Part shown: one piece after another, positions 23,901-35,800 of the stretch | Position numbering within the stretch: the first letter of the stretch is position 1 | Layout: the number at the start of each line of letters is the position of its first letter | NCBI GenBank assembly: GCA_963978895.1 | Contig: OZ022247.1 | Location: 22,793,871 to 22,857,870, forward strand | Reading direction: 5' to 3' | Source of the DNA: Erpobdella octoculata | Lineage: Eukaryota; Annelida; Clitellata; Hirudinida; Erpobdellidae | DNA: 64,000 nt | Notes under the pieces: generated by a model | What the model saw: the letters and a program-made list of their open reading frames with translations, nothing else | The model's database searches: none | What the model was told of the DNA's origin: nothing | Translations under genes and position numbers: made by a program

Positions 23901-24681
23901 ACACGTCCAGAAGTCAGCTCAGCTTTCCATCCTATTTTGGTTGGTAAAATGAGCGTTGTCCGCCATTAAACGCTATGTATGTAGGTAATTGGGATTGGCA
24001 CATTATGATTTCGGCGCTGCCTTAACGTTGTGACTTTTACCTTTTACCTTCAACATTAACTGTCACTTACCTTAACTATATTCGTCTATAGATATTTTAT
24101 ACTAATACAATATAAGATATCTATTCATTTGACACTATCGCTAGTAATGGAAACTCATTAAATAGTGATATGAAGCTGAAAAGTTTGAGATGATTCCACT
24201 ACTGTGACTGGAAGAAATGGACGCATCTTAAACTTAGCACTTTGCGGAGTGTCTTCTCTGTATTTAAAATAGAAATTTTCAATATATAGGAGTATTTCAT
24301 GGGAAAGTTCATGGGCGCACGATAAACACATATTGTACCACTTATGCCAATCCTGATGTCGACCTGTCTCACCTTGTTCAAGCATTTTCTAAGAGTTTTT
24401 GATTTCCGTTTAATTGTTTCAATCAAAAATAAATTGCAAGCAATGGGGCTCAAAGTTAGTTAACTTTGAGTTTGTCTTTGTCTTGTTGAGTGGTTCTGCC
24501 TACATGTTTTGTGAGTCGTTTTGATGTAGGGTATAGGTATAACATATAAATTCGTTAAATATAATTCTGCCTTGCCAGTATACCTAATCAAGCAAGTTAT
24601 ATGTAAATATTTGTGATAATAATATGCCTTTCTGGATACAAAAAAGAAATATGATCAACTTATGATCCGCGTAACAAAGTA

Positions 24682-25826
24682 GGGGAGACCGGGGCATGTT
24701 GAACCACGGGGCATGTTGAACCAGATGGGTAAATTTGCTTATTTATAGAAATTTTTTTGTCAGAGTTTCATAGTTTGGACTAATAATATAAATAGAAGTA
24801 GCTGTGTTGATTTGTGATGTTTATGTATGTTAATTTTAAAATAATCGCGATATAAGTGATTTTGCCGGTTTCGAGTAATTTTGAGTCGTTGAAGTTATTG
24901 TTCTTTAAGACACAATTGCAAAGAAAGTGAGTAATTTTAAGATACATATTTTTTTTGTGTTTTTATCCAGTAACACAGTACGTGTTTTCTTTCTCGCATC
25001 AGTAACATGTTAATCAGCCTACAGTTAAAATACTAGGACCAATACGATTGGGGCATGTTGAACCATTTTGTTAGGGGCACGTTGAACCAACAATATTTTA
25101 TCATGGTGACTTGTTATAATTTTTAGATATTTTATTAGATAATTTTAATAGAAATTTTTTTCAATTATTAGATATTTTTATCAATTATTAGATATTTTTA
25201 TCAGTTATTAGATTTTTTTATTAGCTGTTTTGTCTGGATTTTTCTCAGGGTCATTGCGTGTTCTCACAATAACCCAATAACCATTCTAAAACACACAAGT
25301 TGTTACAATAATTACGTAAGCAGCATTAAGCAGCTTTAAGGATTTAATCCATAGCGTTTCGTAACACAAGAACTTATTATTAGTAATATTAATTATAATA
25401 ATTACGCAACTTTTGTAATAAATTAGATGAACTTAAAAACCTCAAATACAACAAAACCAAAAAATTGCGAAATCCGAATTTTATTGGAGATATAAAGCAA
25501 AATAGAAGATTGAAGATAAATCAATTTGACTTAGATAACATTTGTACATTTGAAAATGTTTCATTAGAACAATAACTGCTTAGCAACAGCAGTTATAAAA
25601 TATTGGTTCAACGTGCCCCGTTAACGGGGTAAGTTGAACCACATGACAGGCTTGCTAATATTTTCTTCTATGGTCAAGGAAAAATCTTAAAATTAAAAAT
25701 AATTTTTGGTATACGTAATAAACATATTTGTTTATAATAATAACCTATTTCAAGATGTTTTACTGCAATAATAAATGTGTAGTGAGTAAAGTTATAAAAA
25801 TTGGTTCAACATGCCCCGGTCTCCCC
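24682..25826. mobile_element. TA-flanked TIR transposon without coding capacity
   Basis: It has perfect 25-bp terminal inverted repeats beginning GGGGAGACCGGGGCATGTTG. TA flanks both ends (24680-24681 and 25827-25828). The inner part of the TIR (GGGGCATGTTGAACCA) recurs subterminally near 24,708, 25,048 and 25,073, and inverted near 25,602-25,640. The 1,145 bp between hold no transposase, so this is a non-autonomous Tc1/mariner-type element built like the pogo-like element at 12.6 kb. Confidence 0.85.
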
Positions 25827-25828
25827 TA

Positions 25829-27038
25829 TTTCCTGCATGAGTTGGTATACCTATACCTACTGCTATACCTAAACTGCTATTCAAGTTTTAAAACACGAAA
25901 ACACATAATCTTGTAAGATGCGAGTTGGACTTTTGATCGCTTTTTCAAATCGACAAACACTTGCTAATATGGGCGCCTGCATCAACTTTTGCAGTGGGGG
26001 GGGGCAAGTTTTTTATTTTTTTTAACTTTTCGCTTTTTTTCTCATATTCTCTTTCCTATTTTTTTCTCAAAATTCTGTGGGGTCATGGGTCATGGGCCCC
26101 AGAAAATTTTTGAAGTTTTTTGTTTAAAATTGGGTATATAGAGTACAATTTTCAGTTAACTTTATTTTATTTTACATTATAATAAAAATTCAAAAATGTT
26201 CTAAAAACACGCTGAAAATTACAAAAATGCTTTAGTTAGAAAGGTTAAATATCTCCTACACAGCCAAACTGTCATTGTTGGATAAAAATTTGGGTATACC
26301 TTCAAGGCTTTGCAGAAAAATTTGGAAAAAATTGTATGAAAATGAGAGGAGACAATCAAACAATAGTCATTCATCAGTAAAAGGATTTATTTATCATCTC
26401 TTATGGCTGTTTATTTCATATACAGTTGATTTTGTACAATTGATTTTGATAATAATTTGGTTAACAAAATTCAAAACTTAATTATAAAAACTAAAATTAT
26501 TAAAATGTTCAAGGCCTAACTAAATTGTCCGCAGAGCAGGTTATTCCTAGCGGCAACGCGATTTCCGTGTCAAACAACAAAAAAATTACGTGGGTGTTCT
26601 TGTGGAATGTTATGTTGTCCTCTCGGTCCTCTCGGTGGAGTGCTCGCGCAGAGCTTTAGCGAGCGTAGCGTATTGAAGTATTTATTAGATAATTAAATTG
26701 ATTATTTTGACGCTGACACCTATTTATTCATGAATGAAGTATTTTGTATTTTGTTTAAATTGCGTAACTGCTACTCTACTCTACAACTAAAACTAAAGTT
26801 ATAGTCTACTCTACTATCTACTAATTATTAGTATTAGTAACTAATACTACTACTAAAATTAGTATAGTATAGTTATAGTTATAGGATAAATTCAGATAAC
26901 ACAACGGAGTGAGCATATTAGAATAGTCTAGTCTGGGTTCTAGGAAAACGTCCTACCGTCAAAGACGACTCAAAGAAGACAAAGTCAGCAATTAAGTTTG
27001 CTTGTCAAGCTTTTTTTATATAAAGAAAAGGAAAAGAG
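25829..27038. other. Intergenic DNA upstream of SLC35D; promoter presumably here
   Basis: AT-rich, with a G-run at about 25,994-26,003 and simple CTA-rich text at 26,770-26,890. No gene recognised. The 5' UTR and promoter of the transporter must lie in the last part, but I see no clear TATA box. Confidence 0.5.
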
Positions 27039-28560
27039 ATGAAATCTCCAGCTGTGCCAGAAGTTAAAATTTCTCTGGGCAGCGCTGCCTTTCCACTGCC
27101 GCCTGTTTCTTCTAACTGGGTTGTAATGAGTCCTCTGGTTTTGAGGATATTTGCAGCGTTCCTCTATGGACTTTCCTCATTTCTCATCACCGTTGTCAAC
27201 AAAATTACTCTCACTTCTTACAAGTAGGTGCATGCAAGGTTTAGATTAACTGTTAATTAACATAATTAGGATAGCAGCCGATAGCAGCCGATAGCAGCAT
27301 ATCATTCTGAAATGCCGTTGTTAGCTTTTAATTCATAATTTAAGATGTTCTTGCAAAGATAGAAACTTTGAAGGCAAAACTCAAATTCAGTTTTTTTTTT
27401 CAAATTTAATTCTCAATCAGATTTCCTTCGTATCAGTTTGTTGGCCTGGCTCAGGTTATTTTCTATGCATTTTAATATAACATATCTTAAGAAAAAAATT
27501 ACTTAAATTTTAATTTCAATTAATTAAATTAATTCATTAATTAATCTTTGTAATTGTTTATTAAGATCTAATAAATACATTTTTTTAGTTTTTTAGTTCC
27601 AATTAAATGATTTATTAATAAATGAATCATTGTTTTTGGTTTTTTAGGATAAAATTTTAAGAACTTAATTGCTGTGAATAGCACGAACATTGTGAATAAT
27701 GTTACTTTCTTTGTTTGAAATATTCTTGTTGATATTTAAAAATTCAAGATGGTCGTCTCAGAATATAAACGTTCTTGTTGATATTTAAAATTCAAGATGG
27801 TCGTCATAGAATATAAACGTTCTTGTTGATATTTAAAAATTCAAGATGGTCGTCATAGAATATTAACGTTCTTGTTGATATTTAAAATTTCAAGATGGTC
27901 GTCTCGGTCGTCTTTCTGGGTCTGGCGAGACTTCTCAAACTGGTTGAGTTTCCATGTCTGGATAGCAACCTACCTAGGAAGGTGTTTTTTAATTCTTTAG
28001 AAATTCCAGTACGATCAACATAAACATTCTGTTGTTACATTCTAATACATTATTTGATAGCATTTATTAATTAAGTTTAAGTTTTTCTTAAATTTATTTT
28101 TAAATTGATTTTATTAGTTAATATAATTTTTTATTTAGTACCATCCATTTATTATAATTTATTTGTTTATATAATTTATTGTTATTATAGTTTGTTATTA
28201 TTTGTTTATATAATTTATTGTTATTATAGTTTGTTATTTGATTATTTTATTTATTATAATTTATTAATGAATATGATTTTATTAATCATGAATATTAATT
28301 TATTAATATTTTTCGTTGGAGATTTGGCCCCTTCCTCTGTTTTATTTCCTCAACCTCGTGACAGGTCTTGGAGGTACACAGAATCTCAGGTTTTCTATAA
28401 TTTCTGTTTTTTACAATTCTTTCTCTCTCTCTCTTTCCCTCTTCCCCCTCTCTCTTCTTGTTTCCAATGTTTTCCATCTGTTTTGAACATCATCATCACT
28501 ACCCAATATGATTTATTATTATTACTATTGTTATTATTATTGTTATTATTAATATTATTT

Positions 28561-28637
<77 letters not shown>

Positions 28638-30643
28638 AGCTTGCCGATGTTCACAGTACTGAGACGGTTCTCCATTCTTTTCACGATGGTTGCGGAGTTC
28701 TATATCTTGAAGTGAGCATCTTTCCAAAAATTTATTTACCACTTTCACTTTCACTTCCAGTCACCACATCCTCACCGACCTCCAGACGCCGTATTCCTCG
28801 CTAACTTTTCCCGCTCTTTCATTGACCGGTTCTGTGATTTAATTTAAAGCAAAAAGGCCGACCAGAAAGTTCAGTTCTGCGTCTTCCTCATGATCTTCGG
28901 AGCTGTCGTGGCAGCTGTGTGAGGCTGATTTGTTGCTTTTTTGTTGCTTCTAATTTATATAAATATTTAAATAGATCAATGTAGGGATTTGTTGCTTCTG
29001 ATTTATTTAAATAAATAAATGTAGTGATTTGATTTTTTGTTTCTAATTTATATAAATAAATAATGTAATGTAATGAATTGTTGCTTCTAATTTATATAAA
29101 TATTTAAATAAATAAATAAATAAATATAATGATCTGTTGCTTTTGTTTTATATAAATATTTAAATAAATTAATTAAATATAATGATCTGTTGCTTTTGTT
29201 TTATATAAATATTTAAATAAATAAATGTAATGATTTGTTGCCATGCCATACTCTATAGTAGTATGTATATAATGATTAGATAATTATAGTTTTAGAGATT
29301 ATTTTCTAATTATTGCTTCTACGGATGTGTAATAGAAGCCGATTGAATTGTTAGTAAACTAGCATATTTATGTATTTATTTATAAATAAATTATTCTTCT
29401 AGAGATGATCTTGCATTCCAATTGGTCGGCTACCTCCTCGTCCTGGCCAATGACGTCTTCACGGCGGCCAACGGCGTCTACACAAAGCAGAAACTTGAAG
29501 CTAAGGTTGGTTGTTATTGTATGGGAAATCGTTGTGTGAGCCTTTTTTATGTAGTTGAATGCATGAAGAATGGCTCAGTCAGTGTGGCTTAGGACTAAAA
29601 GGTTGACCGGAAGGATTACGGTTCAGTTCCTCGGATAGCTTGTGTCAGCCAGCCGGGGAACGGGGCCACGGAGTCTTGTAGGATGAGCTTTAAATAACGT
29701 GTGCGTTGATTGACGCATTGATCGGAAAACTGATTCATCGTTGCAGGAGTTGGGAGAATTCGGTCTTATCTTCTACAATTCTCTCTTCATGCTTCCGTTT
29801 TCATTTCTACTCGCTTACTTCACGGGTGATATACACAAGGTTGGCCCTTTTGATCAATAAATTTGTACAATCTCATTCAACCATTTAGCTTCTATTAGTG
29901 AAGGAATTTAAAACTGACCAAACTTATCTATTAAATGAGTTATTGATTTACTGATTTGTTCATTAATCTAATGACTGTTTATTTACTAATTTAATTTGTA
30001 GTAATTAACTCTAATATATTGTTTCCTTTCCCAGGCTCTGGATTATCAGGGCTGGACGAACCCGGGCTTCATCTTTTCCTTCGTCTCCTCGTGTGGCATG
30101 GGTTTCGTCCTCATGTACTCCATCATTTTCTGCACCAACCACAACTCCGCCCTGACCACCACCATCGTCGGCGTACTCAAAGTACGTACGACCGCCCGGT
30201 AATTATTTTGATTCTTTGCGACCGCTCTGTAACGTAATATACTATCGTAATTCTAGAATCTGCTGATTACATACCTCGGAATGATCATCGGTGGAGATTA
30301 CGTGTTCAGCATCATCAACTTCATTGGGGTCAACATAAGGTTCGTTCAGTTTTTTAATTCTTCATTTCTCTCCTGCCTATCTCAAGTGTTCTTCCCTTTC
30401 CTGTTATCTCTTTCTCCTTCTAAATATGAATTTATTTATTATTTTCTTATTTATTATTTTTATTGTGAAATAAAAATTTATTTATTATTTATTTATTTAT
30501 TATTTTTTATTGTTAAATAATTGAATTTTATCTCCGTCTTGCCTCGCTGCGACAGTGTTTCGGGCAGTCTATTCTACACGTACATCACCTTCTCCAGTTC
30601 GCACCAGAACAAACCTTCGTCATCTCAACAAACATTGAAGTAA
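27039..30643 (+). CDS. SLC35D1: SLC35D-type UDP-sugar transporter (UDP-GlcA/UDP-GalNAc family)
   Basis: SLC35D proteins are multi-pass Golgi/ER carriers that exchange UDP-sugars for UMP and feed glycosaminoglycan synthesis. Eleven phase-consistent exons: 27039-27223, 27421-27454, 27895-27981, 28322-28389, 28640-28711, 28850-28918, 29403-29505, 29747-29839, 30035-30181, 30257-30339 and 30556-30643. They total 342 aa, close to the family's roughly 340-355. Diagnostic stretches are [16 protein letters not shown] (helix 1), [64 protein letters not shown] and [21 protein letters not shown]1 and D2 paralogues cannot be separated here, so the symbol is the closest family name. It converges on the FREM gene. 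Introns contain tandem repeats, one of which duplicates the exon 3 acceptor. Confidence 0.95.
27722..27905 (+). repeat. 48-49-bp tandem repeat duplicating the exon 3 splice acceptor of SLC35D
   Basis: Four units each carry a TTGATATTTAAAA stretch followed by TTCAAG and ATGGTCGTC. The AG/ATG junctions fall at 27748/27749, 27796/27797, 27845/27846 and 27894/27895. Only the last leads into the real exon, which starts ATGGTCGTCTCGGTCGTC. The first three are decoy acceptors followed within a few codons by a stop. Confidence 0.85.
28507..28634. repeat. (ATT)n tract in SLC35D intron, abutting the exon at 28640
   Basis: Imperfect, then pure ATT units end five bases before the acceptor AACAG of the exon encoding [10 protein letters not shown]. 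The T-rich repeat supplies the pyrimidine context of that acceptor. Confidence 0.9.
28925..29245. repeat. AT-rich tandem repeat in SLC35D intron
   Basis: About five degenerate copies of a roughly 60-bp unit beginning GATTTGTTGCTTCTAATTTA, followed by ATAAA runs. Confidence 0.8.
29573..29730 (+). mobile_element. tRNA-derived SINE in SLC35D intron
   Basis: TGGCTCAGTCAGTGTGG resembles an A-box and GGTTCAGTTCC a B-box at tRNA-like spacing. A non-tRNA body follows (CAGCCAGCCGGGGAACGGGG). It sits in the intron between 29505 and 29747. Confidence 0.5.
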
Positions 30644-32234
30644 AACCATTCATCTCTCTCTCTCTCTCTATGTATTTCTTTCTCTCTCTCTCTATGTATT
30701 TCTCTCTCTCTCTAAGTATTTTTCTCTCTCTAAGTATTTTTTTCTCTCTCTCTCTGAGTATTTATCTCTCTTTCTGTTTCTTTTCCTCCATAAGTCTCTT
30801 TCTACCTTTCTCTGTGATTGTCATCTTTCTCTCTCTGAGTTGGACCGGAACATTATTTTTCGTTTTATCTTAAATGAAGTGAACAAATTGATTTTTAATT
30901 CTTTCGTGGGTTGCGGATCTTTCTCTTCTTTTTTTACGTGCATGATTTCTTCGATTTTGATATTTTGGGTTTTTTTTGTTGAATTTTATTTATTTACTGA
31001 TTTATTCGAAACGAAGCTATTATTCCTTTTGTCCACTCTGCTTACCTAACTCCACCTTATGTGATAGCACAAGTGCTGTTGTGGTTTCATCAGCATCAAT
31101 GTCATTGTGGCTGCAGGCAAAGGGGTACTAGGTTATTGTATAAGCTCTCAAATTTTTAATACCAGGAATTATATATTTTCATTTGATATTTTTGTTTCAA
31201 ATGTATGTAAAAAAATAAAGAAATTATATATATATATATACCTTGAATTTGATTATGTATATATAAGAATTGTTTATAAAAGGTCAGAGGCCAAATTAAA
31301 ATTTGAAAATTTTTACATAATTTATTTTGCTGTAATTATTCTTTATCAGATGTTGCACACTTCTCAGAGGTGGTGTATCTACCATTGGATTGATGTGTCG
31401 GTGTGTGTGTGTTTGTGTGTGTTTGTTTGTGTGTATGGGGGGGGGTCATATCGTCACCACTGTATCTACCACTACACTAATTGTCATGAGGACCATCACA
31501 ACCACCATCATCATCATTACTGTCATGGTTATAAGTTATTGCAGTGTGACTCGAGCCATCTTACGTCACAGAATGTCTGCTATTTCCGTTGTTTGCTATT
31601 TTGTCAACGAAAATCGTTTAATTGTGAGGAAATATTCTAGGTAAGAAATACATAAAATACTTACTGGCTAACGATGGAACAAAACATCTACATAGGTAAA
31701 CAGACAGCTATCTAAATGGGACGGCTATAAACAGACAGACAACCAACTACGAAACGACTACAAATAGACGGACGACCAACTACGAAAAATAAAAGTTGAT
31801 GACAATCGATTTTGGTCGTGCTTTCTGTTTCGGTCGGATTCGGTCGCGCGAGCTTTCGGTTCGGTCGAAGCTGCGTCTTTCTGATGAAGAACAATTCAAG
31901 CAAACTATCATCATCACCGCCACAACCTTTGCACAATCGGTTCTAACGAGCTACAACTGAATTATGCTGCTACTTGAGTGAATATAGATGTTGATGAGCT
32001 TGAGAAAGTTAAAGGAGTGTAGAGGAGGAGTCAAGTTCTAGTTCAGGCATTGAAGAGACTGTTGGAAATATCTTGAGCAATGTCTGGTCTTTTGTTTTCT
32101 GTGTCTGGTTTTGTGGGTCACTCGCGCAAGACAGACGGACTAGATTTCTTTCTAACGTTGTTACACATTACAGACTGATGAAACATCACAAAACAACACA
32201 CACGTGTTTATGACTTCTAATCCCGAGCACGCGG
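30644..32234. other. Convergent intergenic region between SLC35D and FREM-like genes
   Basis: A CT-rich stretch with CTCTCT and TATTT runs (30,655-30,840) follows the transporter stop. Then come TA and GT microsatellites (31,220; 31,400-31,440) and repeats near 31,690-31,790 (GACGGAC, CAACTACGAAA). It holds both 3' UTRs; no gene is seen. Confidence 0.6.
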
Positions 32235-32803
32235 TCAGCCGTACTTATTCTTTCCTCCAATCGGAGCTGGCTTGACGCAGATGACCTTGGCCTTTCCAGA
32301 TCTGCACGACTTGTTGACCCACTTCATCTGTCCGGCGGCAACCATGACACACGATTCGTTAGGCCGCCATTTTGAATACCTGGGGTAGCCGACCTTCCAG
32401 TTGTAGAAGGACGACCTGTGCCCGGATGAATAGGTCCAGGTATTCGAGAGAGATCCACCTGTTAAACCTGTTTGTTAATAAATGATTATATAAATTTTAC
32501 TTAAATTCTAAAAAAAATATCTTTTAATGTATTTATTTTTATTTAGTAGCACAAAAAATAAAAGATTAAAATAATGATTAATTTGTTACTAAATATTAGT
32601 TTATTAATTAATAATTCGACCACCGTACTTACCGATCCAAAAGTTTCTATTTTTAGCCATTTGGCCAGCCAGCCAATAGAGATGCCTGATCGAGGTCACG
32701 TGAGCAAGGTTCCCTGCGAGGCTGATGCACTCTTCCTCTCCCTCCAGCCACGTCATCTCTTCTTGGGGTGAAACGTAGCAGTGTTTCTCGTACATCGTCC
32801 ATC
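32235..32803 (-). other. C-type lectin domain of the FREM1-like protein (exons 11-12)
   Basis: The domain reads GWTMYEKHCYVSP, then WLEGEEECISLAGNLAHVTS, NFWIG, WKVGYPRYSKWRPNESCVMV, MKWVNKSC, and KAKVICVKPAP before TGA at 32235-32237. Fold cysteines and the WIG core are present. The EPN/QPD calcium-sugar motif is absent (RPNES instead) and WND is replaced by WVN, so canonical calcium-dependent sugar binding is unlikely. Confidence 0.9.
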
Positions 32804-35800
32804 CTTTGTTGTTTGTTTGTTTGTTTCGTAATATAAGTTAAGGTAAGGTAAGATCAGATAAGGTCAGGTCAGGTCAGGTAGGTTGAGGTCAGATAAGATA
32901 AGGTAAGGTAAGGTCAGATAAGGTAAGGTTAGGTCAGATAAGGTGAGGTAAGGTCAGGTAAGGCAAGGTAATGCTTCATTGCAAAAATATTCAGCTGCTG
33001 TTTCTACATTAACATATAAAAGAATGAGTGCATAAGTAACAAGAAGAGGTTGTAGGAAAGTTGTGGATTGTTACCTTTAAAGCATGAGGCTTCTTTTGTC
33101 TTCCTGCTGCCATTTTTGTTATTCCGTCGGCCGTATTGATTTCTCTGCAGCTGTTTCCTCTTCGACGTCGCCGTTCCATCTTTCCGGGAAGGGTTTTTCC
33201 ACGATTTCCTGCCGCTTTCTCTGTTTCTGCCGGTTTTTCCGCTTCTGCTTCCCATCGAGGAGAGCTGGGCGTCTTTCAGGAAATTCAAATACTGATTACC
33301 TGCCTCCCAACTCCATTCCAGCCAGTGCCGTCCGTCGCACCTGTACATCCTGGACGAGGTCATGTCCAGGTACAACAGGCCGAACGTCTCGGCGTCGCAG
33401 GTCTGGGGCACGATGGCACCCTGTCGAAGGTCAAGGTCTTTGAATTTATAAAATAATAATTTATTTAATATGCAAGTAATTTAATTTAATTATTCAGCTA
33501 AGAAGGTGATTAGTCATACCTTTTATTAATTTTTTCCTAAATTCGAATAATAATGAAAGTTCATCTTTAAATTTTAAATACATAATTTAATAATTAATTG
33601 ATTGAAACAAACAATTTTTTAAATTTATTTTCTATTAACCGTCAGCGTGTTTGTGTCTATCATCGTAGCCTGGTTTCTCGTTGCAACTTTGTCTTCTGCC
33701 CGAAATTTTGCGAAGCTTTGGTGAACACTCCTGCTTTCCGCCGCCGTTACGTTGCTCTGCACCTTTCCAGGCTTGTAACAATATAAATATCAATTTCAGT
33801 AATTATAACAAACTGACTCTCAACATGGGACGATTCCAACTTCTGGCATGCCTCGAGAGTCAGCTTATCATTTAAACGGCTGTCAATCATTTAAGTTTCT
33901 ATGTAATTGTTTTACTGGCAATCTGCATTATTAGGAAAGAGAAAGTAAGTCTCCAGATATGGGTATTTCCCTTTAGGCTTTTACGAATTAGTAAAAAAAA
34001 AACATTTTTATTTTGTACACTTCTTATTATTCAGAGATTTGAAATGAAATTTGTAATCACCTGAGGATGATAATCTTCTGAGTCGTAATAATCGAGTAGC
34101 GGCTGCTCGAACTCGCACATCTCTAAATTTTAAAATTTTCTTTACGAAAAAAATTTAAAATTAAACTTTTATTATGAATTTTACATATACATAGTCAGCC
34201 AGCAACTGATAAACACTGTTTACCGTTATTTATTTGCTTTTAAAATTTAAAATTTGTTCCGTCTCACCGTTGCGAACGTTGATGACCTCGATTATCGATT
34301 CCGTCACCCCGCCCAGGACCGCATTGATCGGCTGACTGAGAGTGACCTTGAATTTCTCCTTGACCTCGTCCTCAAGGTCATCCCTGACTAATTCAATCAT
34401 CCAGGCTGACTCTGTCTGACCTAGTTTATTCAAATCACTTCAGTGAAGCCAACTTTAAGTAAAACATTATTATTTTTCAGACAAATTAAATCTTGTGTAT
34501 AACATTTAGTAAAATTATTGACCCGGTTCAAATACGATGGGCGACTTTGATTTGATGACGTAATCAAACCCTTCTAGAGCAGACATCTGATTGGCTGCTA
34601 TTTCCACGCTGGACTTTGACATTTCGTTGCCTCCTCGGACGACCTTGACCGAAACTATGCCGGTGTCCTCGCAGACGCTGTACTGCGTGTGGGCTATCTC
34701 CACCACTGACCACTCAAAGTTCAGTCTGCATTTGAATGAATGTTAATTAAGGTTTTAATGTATCTTACGAGGGGAGAAGATTTTTGCTGAACTGAACGAC
34801 CTTATTCCTTTGATCTCATTTCCCAGAGAGTCCTTGACATTCAAGATCAGCGTCTCCCTCGTGTTGGCCATCTTGAATGGACGATTGATGACGTAAGCGA
34901 CCTGACCTTCGTCGAGGTCGAGCTGAGTAAAAGTCAAAACGCCGCCGTCGTCGCCGTCGTCGTCGTCGTCGTTGCTACTTAAAGTCTTCTTTGAAGTTCC
35001 CGCTTGCGAGAAGAATGCGTTTTTTTGTTTCTTGCGTATTTCGAAAACGTTTCTTTTCCTCTTCAGTCGGCTCCAGGGCCCGCCATCGTCCGGAGTTTCT
35101 TCAGAAGTGAGTTTTTTCGATATGTTATCCGTATTGTCGTCGTTGTTTCCGTCATTACTGTAGCCGCCATCATCATCTTCGCTAGTCTCTTCGTCGTCAT
35201 CGTCATCATCAATGTCGAGATCGTTATCGGTCTTAAGATCATTATCATCATCAAAGTTGCGGTTGGGATCATCATCATTACCGTTGCGATCAATATCATG
35301 AGCGACATTACCTGCATTAGAATCATCTGCTCTCATCAGGTGGTCTTCCAGCATGTCATCTTCGAATGTGACGTAATCATTCCGATCCTTACTCCACGTG
35401 TAGCCGATTTCCCGCCTCTGTATAGAGTTTGAGTTATAAATCTTTCCCAGAACCGGTGCCCTGAGTACCGTGTAGAAAATTTCATGGGGTTTTAAGGAGG
35501 GGTTGGTAGCCCTCAAGTCTTCTCCCGACACCACGAACCCCGACAGGCCCTCGGTTAGTTCGTGATTTAAGTTGCCGGGGCTTCTATTGGTCGCTAGTGT
35601 CAGCTTCTGTTGATGGAAATTTGTGCCACGTATATCCAATTGTTTAGATAGGTCCTGTTCTGGATGTTGAATGAGTATGTTGAAGAAATACTTGGAAGTA
35701 ACTTCACTTTGACTTCTGCTAGCGCCGTCTGCCGAATGAAATAAAATTATTGATTAATAGAAATATGTACATTGGTACATTGAGTCGCTTGTACCGCAAA

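Noticed and set aside
26275..26481. Small plus-strand frame upstream of SLC35D
   Set aside because: It is AT-rich and without similarity to any family I know. It has no splice context and is probably chance.
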